From Baylisascaris procyonis (lineage: Eukaryota > Nematoda > Chromadorea > Rhabditida > Ascarididae), in the NCBI GenBank assembly GCA_037389465.1, contig JAZARR010000275.1, forward strand, positions 147,355 through 211,354: 64,000 nucleotides of DNA, written 5' to 3'. The notes beneath the pieces are model-generated. The model made no database searches and was not told the origin of the DNA. It saw only the letters and a list, made by a program, of their open reading frames with translations. Below are positions 29,907-42,746 of the stretch, piece after piece. Position 1 is the stretch's first letter. Each line of letters opens with the position of its first letter. The translations under genes were made by a program, and so were the position numbers.

Positions 29907-31734
29907 ATTATGCATACAAAAAGTCCACAAAAACAATTATAAATACAAAAAGGTCCACAAAAACAAATATAAATAGAAAAAGTCCACAAAAACAATTTTA
30001 ACTAGAAAAAAATCCACAAAAACAATCATAAATAGAAAAAAGTCCACAAAAACAAATGTGAATACAAAAAAGTCCACAAAAACAACTATAAATGCAAAAA
30101 AGTCCACAAAAACAAATATAAATAGAAAAAGTCCACAAAAACAATTTAAATAGAAAAAAATCCACAAAAACAATTATAAATAGAAAAAAGTCCAAAAAAC
30201 AATAAATACAAAAAGGTCCACAAAAACAATTATAAATAAAAAAGTCCACAAAAACAATTATAAATAGAAAAAGGTCCACAAAAACAATTATAAATACAAA
30301 AAAGTCCACAAAAACAATTATACATGCAAAAAAGTCCACAAAAACAAATGTAAATATAAAAAGGTCCACAAAAACAATTCTAAATAGAAAAAGTCCACAA
30401 AAACAATTTTAAATAGAAAAAAATCCACAAAAACAATTATAAATAGAAAAAGTCCACAAAAACAATTGTAAATACAAAAAGTCCAGAAAAACAACTATAC
30501 ATGCAAAAAAGTCCACAAAAACAAATACAAATACAAAAAGGTCCACAAAAGCAATTCTAAATACAAAAAAGTCCACAAGAACAATTATAAATAGAAAAAA
30601 GTCTACAAAAGAATTATCAATACAAAAAATCTACAAAAACGATTATAAATACAAAAAGGATCCACAAAAACAAATATAAATAGAAATAAGTCCACAAAAA
30701 CAATTGCACGTGCAAAAAAGTCCACAAAAACAAATGTAAATACAAAAAGGTCCACAAAACCAATTCTAAACGCAAAGAAGTCCACAGAAACAATTACAAA
30801 TAAAAAACGTTTACAAAAATAATTATAAATAGAAAAAGGTCCACAAAAACAATTATAAATACAAAAAAGTCTACAAAAACGATTATAAATACAAAAAGGT
30901 CCACAAAAACAAATATAAATAGAAATAAGTCCACAAAAACAATTTAACTAGAAAAAAGTCCACAAAAACAATGATAAATAGAAAAAGGTCCACAAAAACA
31001 ATTATATATACAAAAAAGTCCACAAAAACAACTATACATGCAAAAAGTCCACAAAAACAATTGTAAATACAAAAAGGTCCACAAAAACAATTCTAAATAG
31101 AAAAAAGTCCACAAAAACAATTATAAATAAAAAAGTCCACAAAAACAAATGTAAATACAAAAAGGTCCACAAAAACAATTATAAATAGAAAAAAAGTCCA
31201 CAAAAACAAATATAAATAGAAACAAGTCCACAAAAACAACTTTAACTAGAAAAAAATCCACAAAAACAATTATAAATAGAAAAAAGTCCAAGAAACATAA
31301 ATACAAAAAGGTCCACAAAAAGAATTATAAATAAAAAAGTCCACAAAAACAATTCTAAATAGAAAAAGGTCCACAAAAACAATTATATATACAAAAAAGT
31401 CCACAAAAACAACTATACATGCAAAAAAGTCCACAAGAACAAATGTAAATATAAAAGGTCCACAAAAACAATTCTAAATAGAAAAAAGTCCACAAAAACA
31501 ATTATAAATAAAAAAGTCCACAAAAACAATTGTAAATACAAAAAGGTCCACAAAAGCAATTCTAAACACAAAAAGTCCACAAAACAATTACAAATACAAA
31601 AAGGTCTACAAAAACAACTACAAGTACAAAAAAGTCCACAAAAACAATTGTGAATACAAAAAAGTCCACAAAAACAATCATGAATACAAAAAAGCCCACA
31701 AAAACAATTATAAATAGAAAAAGTCCACAAAAGA
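29907..31734 (+). repeat. Sub-block 1 of copy 2 (1,828 bp)
   Basis: Anchor-to-anchor length is identical to 5792-7619. Shortened monomers lie at 30,190 and 31,286. Unlike its partner it carries GCACGTGC at 30,706-30,713, and a one-base insertion makes GGATCC at 30,658-30,663. Confidence 0.78.
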
Positions 31735-33673
31735 ATTATGCATACAAAAAAGTCCTCAAAAACGATTATAAATACAAAAAAGTCGACAAAAACAAATATA
31801 AATAGAAATAAGTCCACAAAAACAATTTTAACTAGAAAAAAATCCACAAAAACAATCATAAATAGAAAAAAGTGCACAAAAGCAAATGTAAATACAAAAA
31901 AGTCCAGAAAAACAACTATACATGCAAAAAAGTCCACAAAAACAAATACAAATACAAAAAGGTCCACAAAAGCAATTCTAAATACAAAAAAGTCCACAAG
32001 AACAATTATAAATAGAAAAAAGTCCACAAAAACAATTGAAAATACAAAAAGGTACACAAAAGCAATTCTAAACAAAAAGAAGTCCACGGAAACAATTACA
32101 AATACAGAAAGGTCTACAAAAACAACTACAAGTACAAAAAAGTCCACAAAAACAATTGTGAATACAAAAAAGTCCACAAAACCAATTCTAAACGCAAAGA
32201 AGTCCACAGAAACAATTACAAATACAAAAAAGTCTACAAAAACAATTATAAATAGAAAAAGGTCCAGAAAACAATTATAAATACAGAAAAGTCCGCAGAA
32301 ACAATTATAAATAGAAAAAAGTCCACAAAAACAATTATAAATACAAAAAGGTCCACAAAAAGAATTATAAATAAAAAAGTCCACAAAAACAATTATAAAC
32401 AGAAAAATGTCCACAAAAACAATTATATATAAAAAAGTCCACAAAAGCAACTATACATGCAAAAAAGTCCACAAGAACAAATGTAAGAATAAAAAGGTCC
32501 ACAAAAACAATTCTAAATAGAAAAAAGTCCACAAGAACAATTATAAATAAAAAAAGTCCACAAAAACAATTGTAAATACAAAAACGTCCACAAAAACAAT
32601 TAGAAACACAAAAAAGTCCACAAAAACAATTATAAACACAAAAAAGTGCACAAAAACAATTATAAATACAAAAAAGTCCACAAAAACAATTGCACATGCA
32701 AAAAAGTCCACAAAAACAAATGTAAATAGAAAAAGGTCCACAAAACCAATTCTAAACGCAAAGAAGTCCACAGAAACAATTACAAACACAAAAACGTCTA
32801 CAAACAATTATAAATAGAAAAAGGTCCACAAAAACAATTATAAATACAGAAAAGTCCACAAAAACAATTATAAATAGAAAAAAGTCCACAAAAACAATCA
32901 TAAATACAAAAACGTCCACAAAAACAATTATAAATAGAAAAAGGTCCACAAAACAATTATATATACAAAAAAGTCCACAAAAACAATTGTAAATACAAAA
33001 AATGTCCACAAAAAACAATCATGAAAACAAAAAAGTCCACAAGAACAATTGTAAATAGAAAAAAGTCCACAAAAGAATTATCAATACAAAAAAGTCTACA
33101 AAAACGATTATAAATGCAAAAAGGTCCACAAAAACAAATATAAATAGAAATAAGTCCACAAAAACAACTTTAACTAGAAAAAAATCCACAAAAACAATTA
33201 TAAATAGAAAAAAGTCCACAAAAACAATTATAAATACAAAAAGGTCCACAAAAAGAATTATAAATAAAAAAGTCCACAAAAACAATCCTAAATAGAAAAG
33301 GTCCACAAAAACGATTATATATACAAAAAAGTCCACAAAAACAACTATACATGCAAAAAAGTCCACAAGAACAAATGTAAATATAAAAAGGTCCACAAAA
33401 GCAATTCTAAATAGAAAAAAAGTCCACAAAAACAATTATAAATAAAAAAAGTCCACAAAAACAATTGTAAATACAAAAAGGTCCACAAAAGCAATTCTAA
33501 ACACAAAGAAGTCCACGAAAACAATTACAAATACAAAAAGGTCTACAAAAACAACTACAAGTACAAAAAAGTCCACAAAAACAATTGTGAATACAAAAAA
33601 GTCCACAAAAAACAATCATGAATACAAAAAAGCCAACAAGAACAATTATAAATAGAAAAAAGTCCACAAAAGA
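31735..33673 (+). repeat. Sub-block 2 of copy 2 (1,939 bp)
   Basis: Aligned by position with 7620-9553. In its first 600 bp, however, it carries the GTACAC plus AATTCTAAACAAAAAGAAG series (32,052) typical of 13,655 and 37,575. It is thus locally more like sub-block 5 than like its positional partner. Confidence 0.75.
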
Positions 33674-35840
33674 ATTATGCATACAAAAAAGTCCTCAAAA
33701 ACGATTATAAATACAAAAAGGTCGACAAAAACAAATATAAATAGAAATAAGTCCACAAAAACAATTTTAACTAGAAAAAATTCCACAAAAACAATCGTAA
33801 ATAGAAAAAAGTGCACAAAAACAAATGTGAATACAAAAAAGTCCAGAAAAACAACTATACATGCAAAAAAGTCCACAAAAACAAATACAAATACAAAAAG
33901 GTCCACAAAAGCAATTCTAAATACAAAAAAGTCCACAGAAACAATTATAAATAGAAAAAAGTCCACAAAAACAATTGTAAATACAAAAAGGTCCACAAAA
34001 CAATTACGAAATACAAAAAGGTCCCCAAAACAATTAGAAACACAAAAAAGTCCACAAAAACAATTGCACGTGCAAAAAAGTCCACAAAAACAAATGTAAA
34101 TACAAAAAGGTCCACAAAACCAATTCTAAACGCAAAGAAGTCCACAGAAACAATTACAAATACAAAAGCGTCTACAAAACAATTATAAATAGAAAAATCT
34201 CCAGAAAACAATTATAAATACAGAAAAGTCCGCAGAAGCAATTATAAATAGAAAAAAGTCCACAAAAACAATTATAAATACAAAAAGGTCCACAAAAAGA
34301 ATTATAAATAAAAAAGTCGACAAAAACAATTATAAATAGAAAAAGGTCCACAAAAACAATTATATATAAAAAAGTCGACAAAAGCAAATATACATGCAAA
34401 AAAGTCCACAAGAACAAATGTAAGAATAAAAAGGTCCACAAAAACAATTCTAAATAGAAAAAAGTCCACAAGAACAATTTTAAATAAAAAAGTCCACAAA
34501 AACAATTGTAAATACAAAAACGTCCACAAAAACAATTAGAAACACAAAAAAGTCCACAAAAACAATTATGAACACAAAAAAGTCCACAAAAACAACTATA
34601 CATGCAAAAAGTCCACAAGAACAAATGTAAATATAAAAAGGTCCACAAAAGCAATTCTAAATAGAAAAAAAAGTCCACAAAAACAATTATAAATAAAAAA
34701 AGTCCACAAGAACAAATGTAAATATAAAAAGGTCCACAAAAGCAATTCTAAATAGAAAAAAGTCCACAAAAACAATTATAAATAGAAAAAGTCCACAAAA
34801 ACAATTTAAATAGAAAAAATCCACAAAAACAATTATAAATAGAAAAAAGTCCAAGAAACATAAATACAAAAAGGTCCACAAAAACAATTATAAATAAAAA
34901 AGTCCACAAAAACAATTATAAATAGAAAAAGGTCCACAAAAACAATTATAAATACAAAAAAGTCCACAAAAACAATTATAAATACAAAAAGTCCACAAGA
35001 ACAAATGTAAATATAAAAAGGTCCACAAAAGCAATTCTAAATAGAAAAAAAGTCCACAAAAACAATTATAAATAAAAAAACGTCCACAAAAACAATTATA
35101 AATAGAAAAAGGTCCACTAAAACAATTATATATACAAAAAAGTCCACAAAAACAATTGTAAATACAAAAAATGTCCACAAAAAACAATCATGAAAACAAA
35201 AAAGTCCACAAGAACAATTGTAAATAGAAAAAAGTCCACAAAAGAATTATCAATACAAAAAAGTCTACAAAAACGATTATAAATGCAAAAAGGTCCACAA
35301 AAACAAATATAAATAGAAATAAGTCCACAAAAACAACTTTAACTAGAAAAAAATCCACAAAAACAATTATAAATAGAAAAAAGTCTACAAAAACAATTAT
35401 AAATACAAAAAGGTCCACAAAAAGAATTATAAATAAAAAAGTCCACAAAAACAATCCTAAATAGAAAAGGTCCACAAAAACGATTATATATACAAAAAAG
35501 TCCACAAAAACAACTATACATGCAAAAAAGTCCACAAGAACAAATGTAAATATAAAAAGGTCCACAAAAACAATTCTAAATAGAAAAAAGTCCACAAAAA
35601 CAATTATAAATAAAAAAAGTCCACAAAAACAATTGTAAATACAAAAAGGTCCACAAAAGCAATTCTAAACACAAAGAAGTCCACAAAAACAATTACAAAT
35701 ACAAAAAGGTCTACAAAAACAACTACAAGTACAAAAAAGTCCACAAAAACAATTGTGAATACAAAAAAGTCCACAAAAACAATCATGAATACAAAAAAGT
35801 CCACAAGAACAATTATAAATAGAAAAAAGTCCACAAAACA
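33674..35840 (+). repeat. Sub-block 3 of copy 2 (2,167 bp)
   Basis: GCACGTGC at 34,066-34,073, TCTCCAG near 34,197, and a shortened monomer at 34,849. It also resembles 15279-17061 over its first kilobase (offset about 18,395). Confidence 0.75.
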
Positions 35841-37262
35841 ATTATGCATACAAAAAGTCCACAAAAACAATTATAAATACAAAAAGGTCCACAAAAACAA
35901 ATATAAATAGAAATAAGTCCACAAAAACAATTTTAACTAGAAAAAAGTCCACAAAAACAATTATAAATAGAAAAAAGTCCACAAAAACAAATGTAAATAC
36001 AAAAAGTCCACAAAAACAACTATACATGCAAAAAAGTCCACAAAAACAAATACAAATACAAAAAGGTCCACAAAAGCAATTCTAAATACAAAAAAGTCCA
36101 CAAAAACAATTATAAATAGAAAAAAGTCCACAAAAACAATTATAAATACAAAAAGGTCCACAAAACAATTATAAATACAAAAGGTCCACAAAACAATTAG
36201 AAACACAAAAAAGTCCACAAAAACAATTGCAAATGCAAAAAAGTCCACAAAAACAAATGTAAATACAAAAAGGTCCACAAAACCAATTCTAAACGCAAAG
36301 AAGTCCACAAAAACAATTACAAATACAAAAGCGTCTACAAAACAATTATAAATAGAAAAATCTCCACAAAAACAATTATAAATACAGAAAAGTCCACAAA
36401 AACAATTATAAATAGAAAAAAGTCCACAAAAACAATTATAAATACAAAAAGGTCCACAAAAAATTATAAATAAAAAAGTCCACAAAAACAATTATAAATA
36501 GAAAAAGGTCCACAAAAACAATTATATATAAAAAAGTCCACAAAAACAATTATACATACAAAAAAGTCCACAAAAACAAATGTAAGAATAAAAAGGTCCA
36601 CAAAAACAATTCTAAATAGAAAAAAGTCCACAAAAACAATTATAAATAAAAAAAGTCCACAAGAACAAATGTAAATATAAAAAGGTCCACAAAAGCAATT
36701 CTAAATAGAAAAAAAAGTACACAAAAACAAATATAAATAGAAACAAGTCCACAAAAACAACTTTAACTAGAAAAAAATCCACAAAAACAATTATAAATAG
36801 AAAAAAGTCCAAGAAACATAAATACAAAAAGGTCCACAAAAAGAATTATAAATAAAAAAGTCCACAAAAACAATTCTAAATAGAAAAAGGTCCACAAAAA
36901 CAATTATATATACAAAAAAGTCCACAAAAACAACTATACATGCAAAAAAGTCCACAAGAACAAATGTAAATATAAAAAGGTCCACAAAAGCAATTCTAAA
37001 TAGAAAAAAAGTCCACAAAAACAATTATAAATAAAAAAAGTCCACAAAAACAATTGTAAATACAAAAAGGTCCACAAAAGCAGTTCTAAACACAAAGAAG
37101 TCCACGGAAACAATTACAAATACAAAAAGGTCTACAAAAACAACTACAAGTACAAAAAAGTCCACAAAAACAATTGTGAATACAAAAAAGTCCACAAAAA
37201 ACAATCATGAATACAAAAAAGCCCACAAGAACAATTATAAGTAGAAAAAAGTCCACAAAAGA
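35841..37262 (+). repeat. Sub-block 4 of copy 2 (1,422 bp), lacking seven monomers
   Basis: About 206 bp shorter than 11711-13338. The junction is near 36,633, where an AATTCTAAATAG monomer runs directly into the GTCCACAAGAACAAATG series that lies 208 bp further on in copy 1. A shortened monomer is at 36,807. Confidence 0.82.
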
Positions 37263-39189
37263 ATTATGCATACAAAAAAGTCCTCAAAAACGATTATAAA
37301 TACAAAAAATTCGACAAAAACAATATAAATAGAAATAAGTCCACAAAAACAATTTTAACTAGAAAAAATCCACAAAAACAATCATAAATAGAAAAAAGTC
37401 CACAAAAGCAAATAAATACAAAAAAGTCCAAAAAACAACTATACATGCAAAAAAGTCCACAAAAACAAATACAAATACAAAAAGGTCCACAAAAGCAATT
37501 CTAAATACAAAAAAGTCCACAAGAACAATTATAAATAGAAAAAAGTCCACAAAAACAATTGAAAATACAAAAAGGTACACAAAAGCAATTCTAAACAAAA
37601 AGAAGTCCACGGAAACAATTACAAATACAGAAAGGTCTACAAAAACAACTACAAGTACAAAAAAGTCCACAAAAACAATTGTGAATACAAAAAAGTCCAC
37701 AAAACCAATTCTAAACAAAGAAGTCCACAGAAACAATTACAAATACAAAAACGTTTACAAAAACAATTATAAATAGAAAAAGGTCCAGAAAACAATTATA
37801 AATACAGAAAAGTCCGCAGAAACAATTATGAATAGAAAAAAGTCCACAAAAACAATTATAAATACAAAAAGGTCCACAAAAAGATTATAAATAAAAAGTC
37901 CACAAAAACAATTATAAACAGAAAAATGTCCACATAAACAATTATATATAAAAAAAGTCCACAAAAGCAACTATACATGCAAAAAAGTCCACAAGAACAA
38001 ATGTAAGAATAAAAAGGTCCACAAAAACAATTCTAAATAGAAAAAAGTCCACAAGAACAATTATAAATAAAAAAAGTCCACAAAAACAATTGTAAATACA
38101 AAAACGTCCACAAAAACAATTAGAAACACAAAAAAGTCCACAAAAACAATTATAAACACAAAAAAGTGCACAAAAACAATTATAAATACAAAAAAGTCCA
38201 CAAAAATAATTGCACATGCAAAAAAGTCCACAAAAACAAATGTAAATAGAAAAAGGTCCACAAAACCAGTTCTAAACGCAAAGAAGTCCACAGAAACAAT
38301 TACAAACACGAAAACGTCTACAAACAATTATAAATAGAAAAAGGTCCACAAAACCAATTATAAATACAGAAAAGTCCACAAAAACAATTATAAATAGAAA
38401 AAAGTCCACAAAAACGATCATAAATACAAAAACGTCCACAAAAACAATTATAAATAGAAAAAGGTCCACTAAAACAATTATATATACAAAAAAGTCCACA
38501 AAAACAATTGTAAATACAAAAAATGTCCACAAAAAACAATCATGAAAACAAAAAAGTCCACAAGAACAATTGTAAATAGAAAAAAGTCCACAAAAGAATT
38601 ATCAATACAAAAAAGTCTACAAAAACGATTATAAATGCAAAAAGGTCCACAAAAACAAATATAAATAGAAATAAGTCCACAAAAACAACTTTAACTAGAA
38701 AAAAATCCACAAAAACAATTATAAATAGAAAAAAGTCTACAAAAACAATTATAAATACAAAAAGGTCCACAAAAAGAATTATAAATAAAAAAGTCCACAA
38801 AAACAATCCTAAATAGAAAAGGTCCACAAAAACGATTATATATACAAAAAAGTCCACAAAACAACTATACATGCAAAAAAGTCCACAAGAACAAATGTAA
38901 ATATAAAAAGGTCCACAAAAGCAATTCTAAATAGAAAAAAGTCCACAAAAACAATTATAAATAAAAAAGTCCACAAAAACAATTGTAAATACAAAAAGGT
39001 CCACAAAAGCAATTCTAAACACAAAAAGTCCACAAAACAATTACAAATACAAAAAGGTCTACAAAAACAACTACAAGTACAAAAAAGTCCACAAAAACAA
39101 TTGTGAATACAAAAAAGTCCACAAAAAACAATCATGAATACAAAAAAGCCAACAAGAACAATTATAAGTAGAAAAAAGTCCACAAAAGA
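37263..39189 (+). repeat. Sub-block 5 of copy 2 (1,927 bp)
   Basis: GTACAC series at 37,575, matching 13,655 and 32,052. Small deletions make local monomers of 27-28 bp near 37,320 and 37,410, and CTAAACAAAG replaces CTAAACGCAAAG near 37,710. Confidence 0.75.
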
Positions 39190-40977
39190 ATTATGCATAC
39201 AAAAAAGTCCTCAAAAACGATTATAAATACAAAAAGGTCGGCAAAAACAAATATAAATAGAAATAAGTCCACAAAAGCAATTTTAACTAGAAAAAATTCC
39301 ACAAAAACAATCGTAAATAGAAAAAAGTGCACAAAAACAAATGTGAATACAAAAAAGTCCAGAAAAACAACTATACATGCAAAAAAGTCCACAAAAACAA
39401 ATACAAATACAAAAAGGTCCACAAAAGCAATTCTAAATACAAAAAAGTCCACAGAAACAATTATAAATAGAAAAAAGTCCACAAAAACAATTGTAAATAC
39501 AAAAAGGTCCACAAAACAATTACGAAATACAAAAAGGTCCCCAAAACAATTAGAAACACAAAAAAGTCCACAAAAACAATTGCACGTGCAAAAAAGTCCA
39601 CAAAAACAAATGTAAATACAAAAAGGTCCACAAAACCAATTCTAAACGCAAAGAAGTCCACAGAAACAATTACAAATACAAAAACGTCTACAAAACAATT
39701 ATAAATAGAAAAATCTCCAGAAAACAATTATAAATACAGAAAAGTCCGCAGAAGCAATTATAAATAGAAAAAAGTCCACAAAAACAATTATAAATACAAA
39801 AAGGTCCACAAAAAGAATTATAAATAAAAAAGTCGACAAAAACAATTATAAATAGAAAAAGGTCCACAAAAACAATTATATATAAAAAAGTCGACAAAAG
39901 CAAATATACATGCAAAAAAGTCCACAAGAACAAATGTAAGAATAAAAAGGTCCACAAAAACAATTCTAAATAGAAAAAAGTCCACAAGAACAATTTTAAA
40001 TAAAAAAGTCCACAAAAACAATTGTAAATACAAAAACGTCCACAAAAACAATTAGAAACACAAAAAAGTCCACAAAAACAATTATGAACACAAAAAAGTG
40101 CACAAAAACAATTATAAACACAAAAAAGTCCACAAAAACAATTATAAATACAAAAAAGTCCACAAAAACAATTGCACATGCAAAAAAGTCCACAAAAACA
40201 AATGTAAATACAAAAAGGTCCACAAAACCAGTTCTAAACGCAAAGAAGTCCACAGAAACAATTACAAACACGAAAACGTCTACAAAACAATTATAAATAG
40301 AAAAAGGTCCACAAAAACAATTATAAATACAGAAAAGTCCACAAAAACAATTATAGATAGAAAAAAGTCCACAAAAGAATTATCAAGACAAAAAAGTCTA
40401 CAAAAACGATTATAAATGCAAAAAGGTCCACAAAAGCAAATATAAATAGAAATAAGTCCACAAAAACAACTTTAACTAGAAAAAAATCCACAAAAACAAT
40501 TATAAATAGAAAAAAGTCCACAAAAACAATTATAAATACAAAAAGGTCCACAGAAAGAATTATAAATAAAAAAGTCCACGAAAACAATCCTAAATAGAAA
40601 AAGGTCCACAAAAACAATTATATATATATACAAAAAAGTCCACAAAAACAACTATACATGCAAAAAAGTCCACAAGAAGAAATGTAAATATAAAAAGGTC
40701 CACAAAAGCAATTCTAAATAGAAAAAAGTCCACAAAAACAATTATAAATAAAAAAGTCCACAAAAACAATTGTAAATACAAAAAGGTCCACAAAAACAAT
40801 TCTAAACACAAAGAAGTCCACGAAACAATTACAAATACAAAAAGGTCTACAAAAACAACTACAAGTACAAAAAAGTCCACAAAAACAATTGTGAATACAA
40901 AAAAGTCCACAAAAAACAATCATGAATACAAAAAAGCCAACAAGAACAATTATAAATAGAAAAAAGTCCACAAAAGA
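39190..40977 (+). repeat. Sub-block 6 of copy 2 (1,788 bp)
   Basis: GCACGTGC at 39,582-39,589, GTGCAC near 40,099, ATTATCAAGAC at 40,379. A 4-bp TA expansion at 40,617-40,631 accounts for the change in offset from 23,910 to about 23,915 against copy 1. Confidence 0.77.
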
Positions 40978-42746
40978 ATTATGCATACAAAAAAGTCCTC
41001 AAAAACGATTATAAATACAAAAAGGTCCACAAAAACAAATATAAATAGAAAAAGTCCACAAAAGCAATTTTAAATAGAAAAAATCCACAAAAACAATTAT
41101 AAATAGAAAAAAGTCCACAAAAACAATTATAAATACAAAAAAGTCCACAAAAACAATTATACATACAAAAAGTCCACAAAAACAAATACAAATACAAAAA
41201 GGTCCACAAAAACAATTCTAAATACAAAAAAGTCCACAAAAACAATTATAAATAGAAAAAAGTCCACAAAAACAATTATAAATACAAAAAGTCCACAAAA
41301 ACAATTATGAATACAAAAAGGTCCACAAAAACAATTAGAAACACAAAAAGTCCACAAAAACAATTGCAAATACAAAAAAGTCCACAAAAACAATTGTAAA
41401 TACAAAAAGTCCACAAAAACAATTCTAAACGCAAAAAGTCCACAGAAACAATTATAAATACAAAAACGTCCACAAAACAATTATAAATAGAAAAATCTCC
41501 AAAAACAATTATAAATACAAAAAGTCCACAAAAACAATTATAAATAGAAAAAGTCCACAAAAACAATTATAAATACAAAAAGGTCCACAAAAATTATAAA
41601 TAAAAAAGTCCACAAAAACAATTATAAATAGAAAAAGGTCCACAAAAACAATTATATATAAAAAAAGTCCACAAAAGCAAATATACATGCAAAAAGTCCA
41701 CAAGAACAAATGTAAGAATAAAAAGGTCCACAAAAACAATTCTGAATAGAAAAAAGTCCACAAAAACAATTATAAATAAAAAAGTCCACAAAAACAATTG
41801 TAAATACAAAAACGTCCACAAAAACAATTAGAAACACAAAAAAGTCCACAAAAACAATTATGAATACAAAAAAGTCCACAAAAACAATTATAAATACAAA
41901 AAAGTCCACAAAAACAATTATAAATACAAAAAAGTCCACAAAAACAATTGCACATGCAAAAAAGTCCACAAAAACAAATGTAAATACAAAAAGGTCCACA
42001 AAACCAATTCTAAACGCAAAGAAGTCCACAGAAACAATTACAAATACAAAAACGTCTACAAAACAATTATAAATAGAAAAAGGTCCACAAAAACAATTAT
42101 AAATACAGAAAAGTCCACAAAAACAATTATAAATAGAAAAAAGTCCACAAAACAATTATCAATACAAAAAAGTCCACAAAAACAATTATAAATACAAAAA
42201 GGTCCACAAAAACAAATATAAATAGAAAAAAGTCCACAAAAACAATTTAACTAGAAAAAAATCCAAAAAACAATTATAAATAGAAAAAAGTCCACAAAAA
42301 CAATTATAAATACAAAAAGGTCCACAAAAAGAATTATAAATAAAAAAGTCCACAAAAACAATCCTAAATAGAAAAAGGTCCACAAAAACAATTATATATA
42401 CAAAAAAGTCCACAAAAACAACTATACATGCAAAAAAGTCCACAAAAACAAATGTAAATATAAAAAGGTCCACAAAAGCAATTCTAAATAGAAAAAAGTC
42501 CACAAAAACAATTATAAATAAAAAAGTCCACAAAAACAATTGTAAATACAAAAAGGTCCACAAAAACAATTCTAAACACAAAGAAGTCCACAAAAACAAT
42601 TACAAATACAAAAAGGTCTACAAAAACAACTACAAGTACAAAAAGTCCACAAAAACAATTGTGAATACAAAAAAGTCCACAAAAACAATCATGAATACAA
42701 AAAAGCCAACAAGAACAATTATAAATAGAAAAAAGTCCACAAAAGA
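40978..42746 (+). repeat. Sub-block 7 of copy 2 (1,769 bp)
   Basis: Opens with ATTATGCATAC and a GTCCTC monomer. It includes a TCTCC monomer near 41,494 and the signature CCAATTCTAAACGCAAAG series near 42,003. Placement against copy 1 is ambiguous between 17.06 kb and 20.88 kb. Confidence 0.65.

Noticed and set aside
30658..30663. GGATCC created by a one-base insertion
   Set aside because: A single-base change in one monomer; possibly a real variant or a base-calling error. No functional meaning.
31413..32450. A 345-codon open frame on the - strand (decapeptide repeats rich in F, V, I, D)
   Set aside because: It opens at a TTG, not ATG, has no non-repeat domain, and overlaps open frames in other phases and on the other strand. 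It ends where a change in monomer length or sequence brings in a stop. It is explained by the repeat length being a multiple of three.
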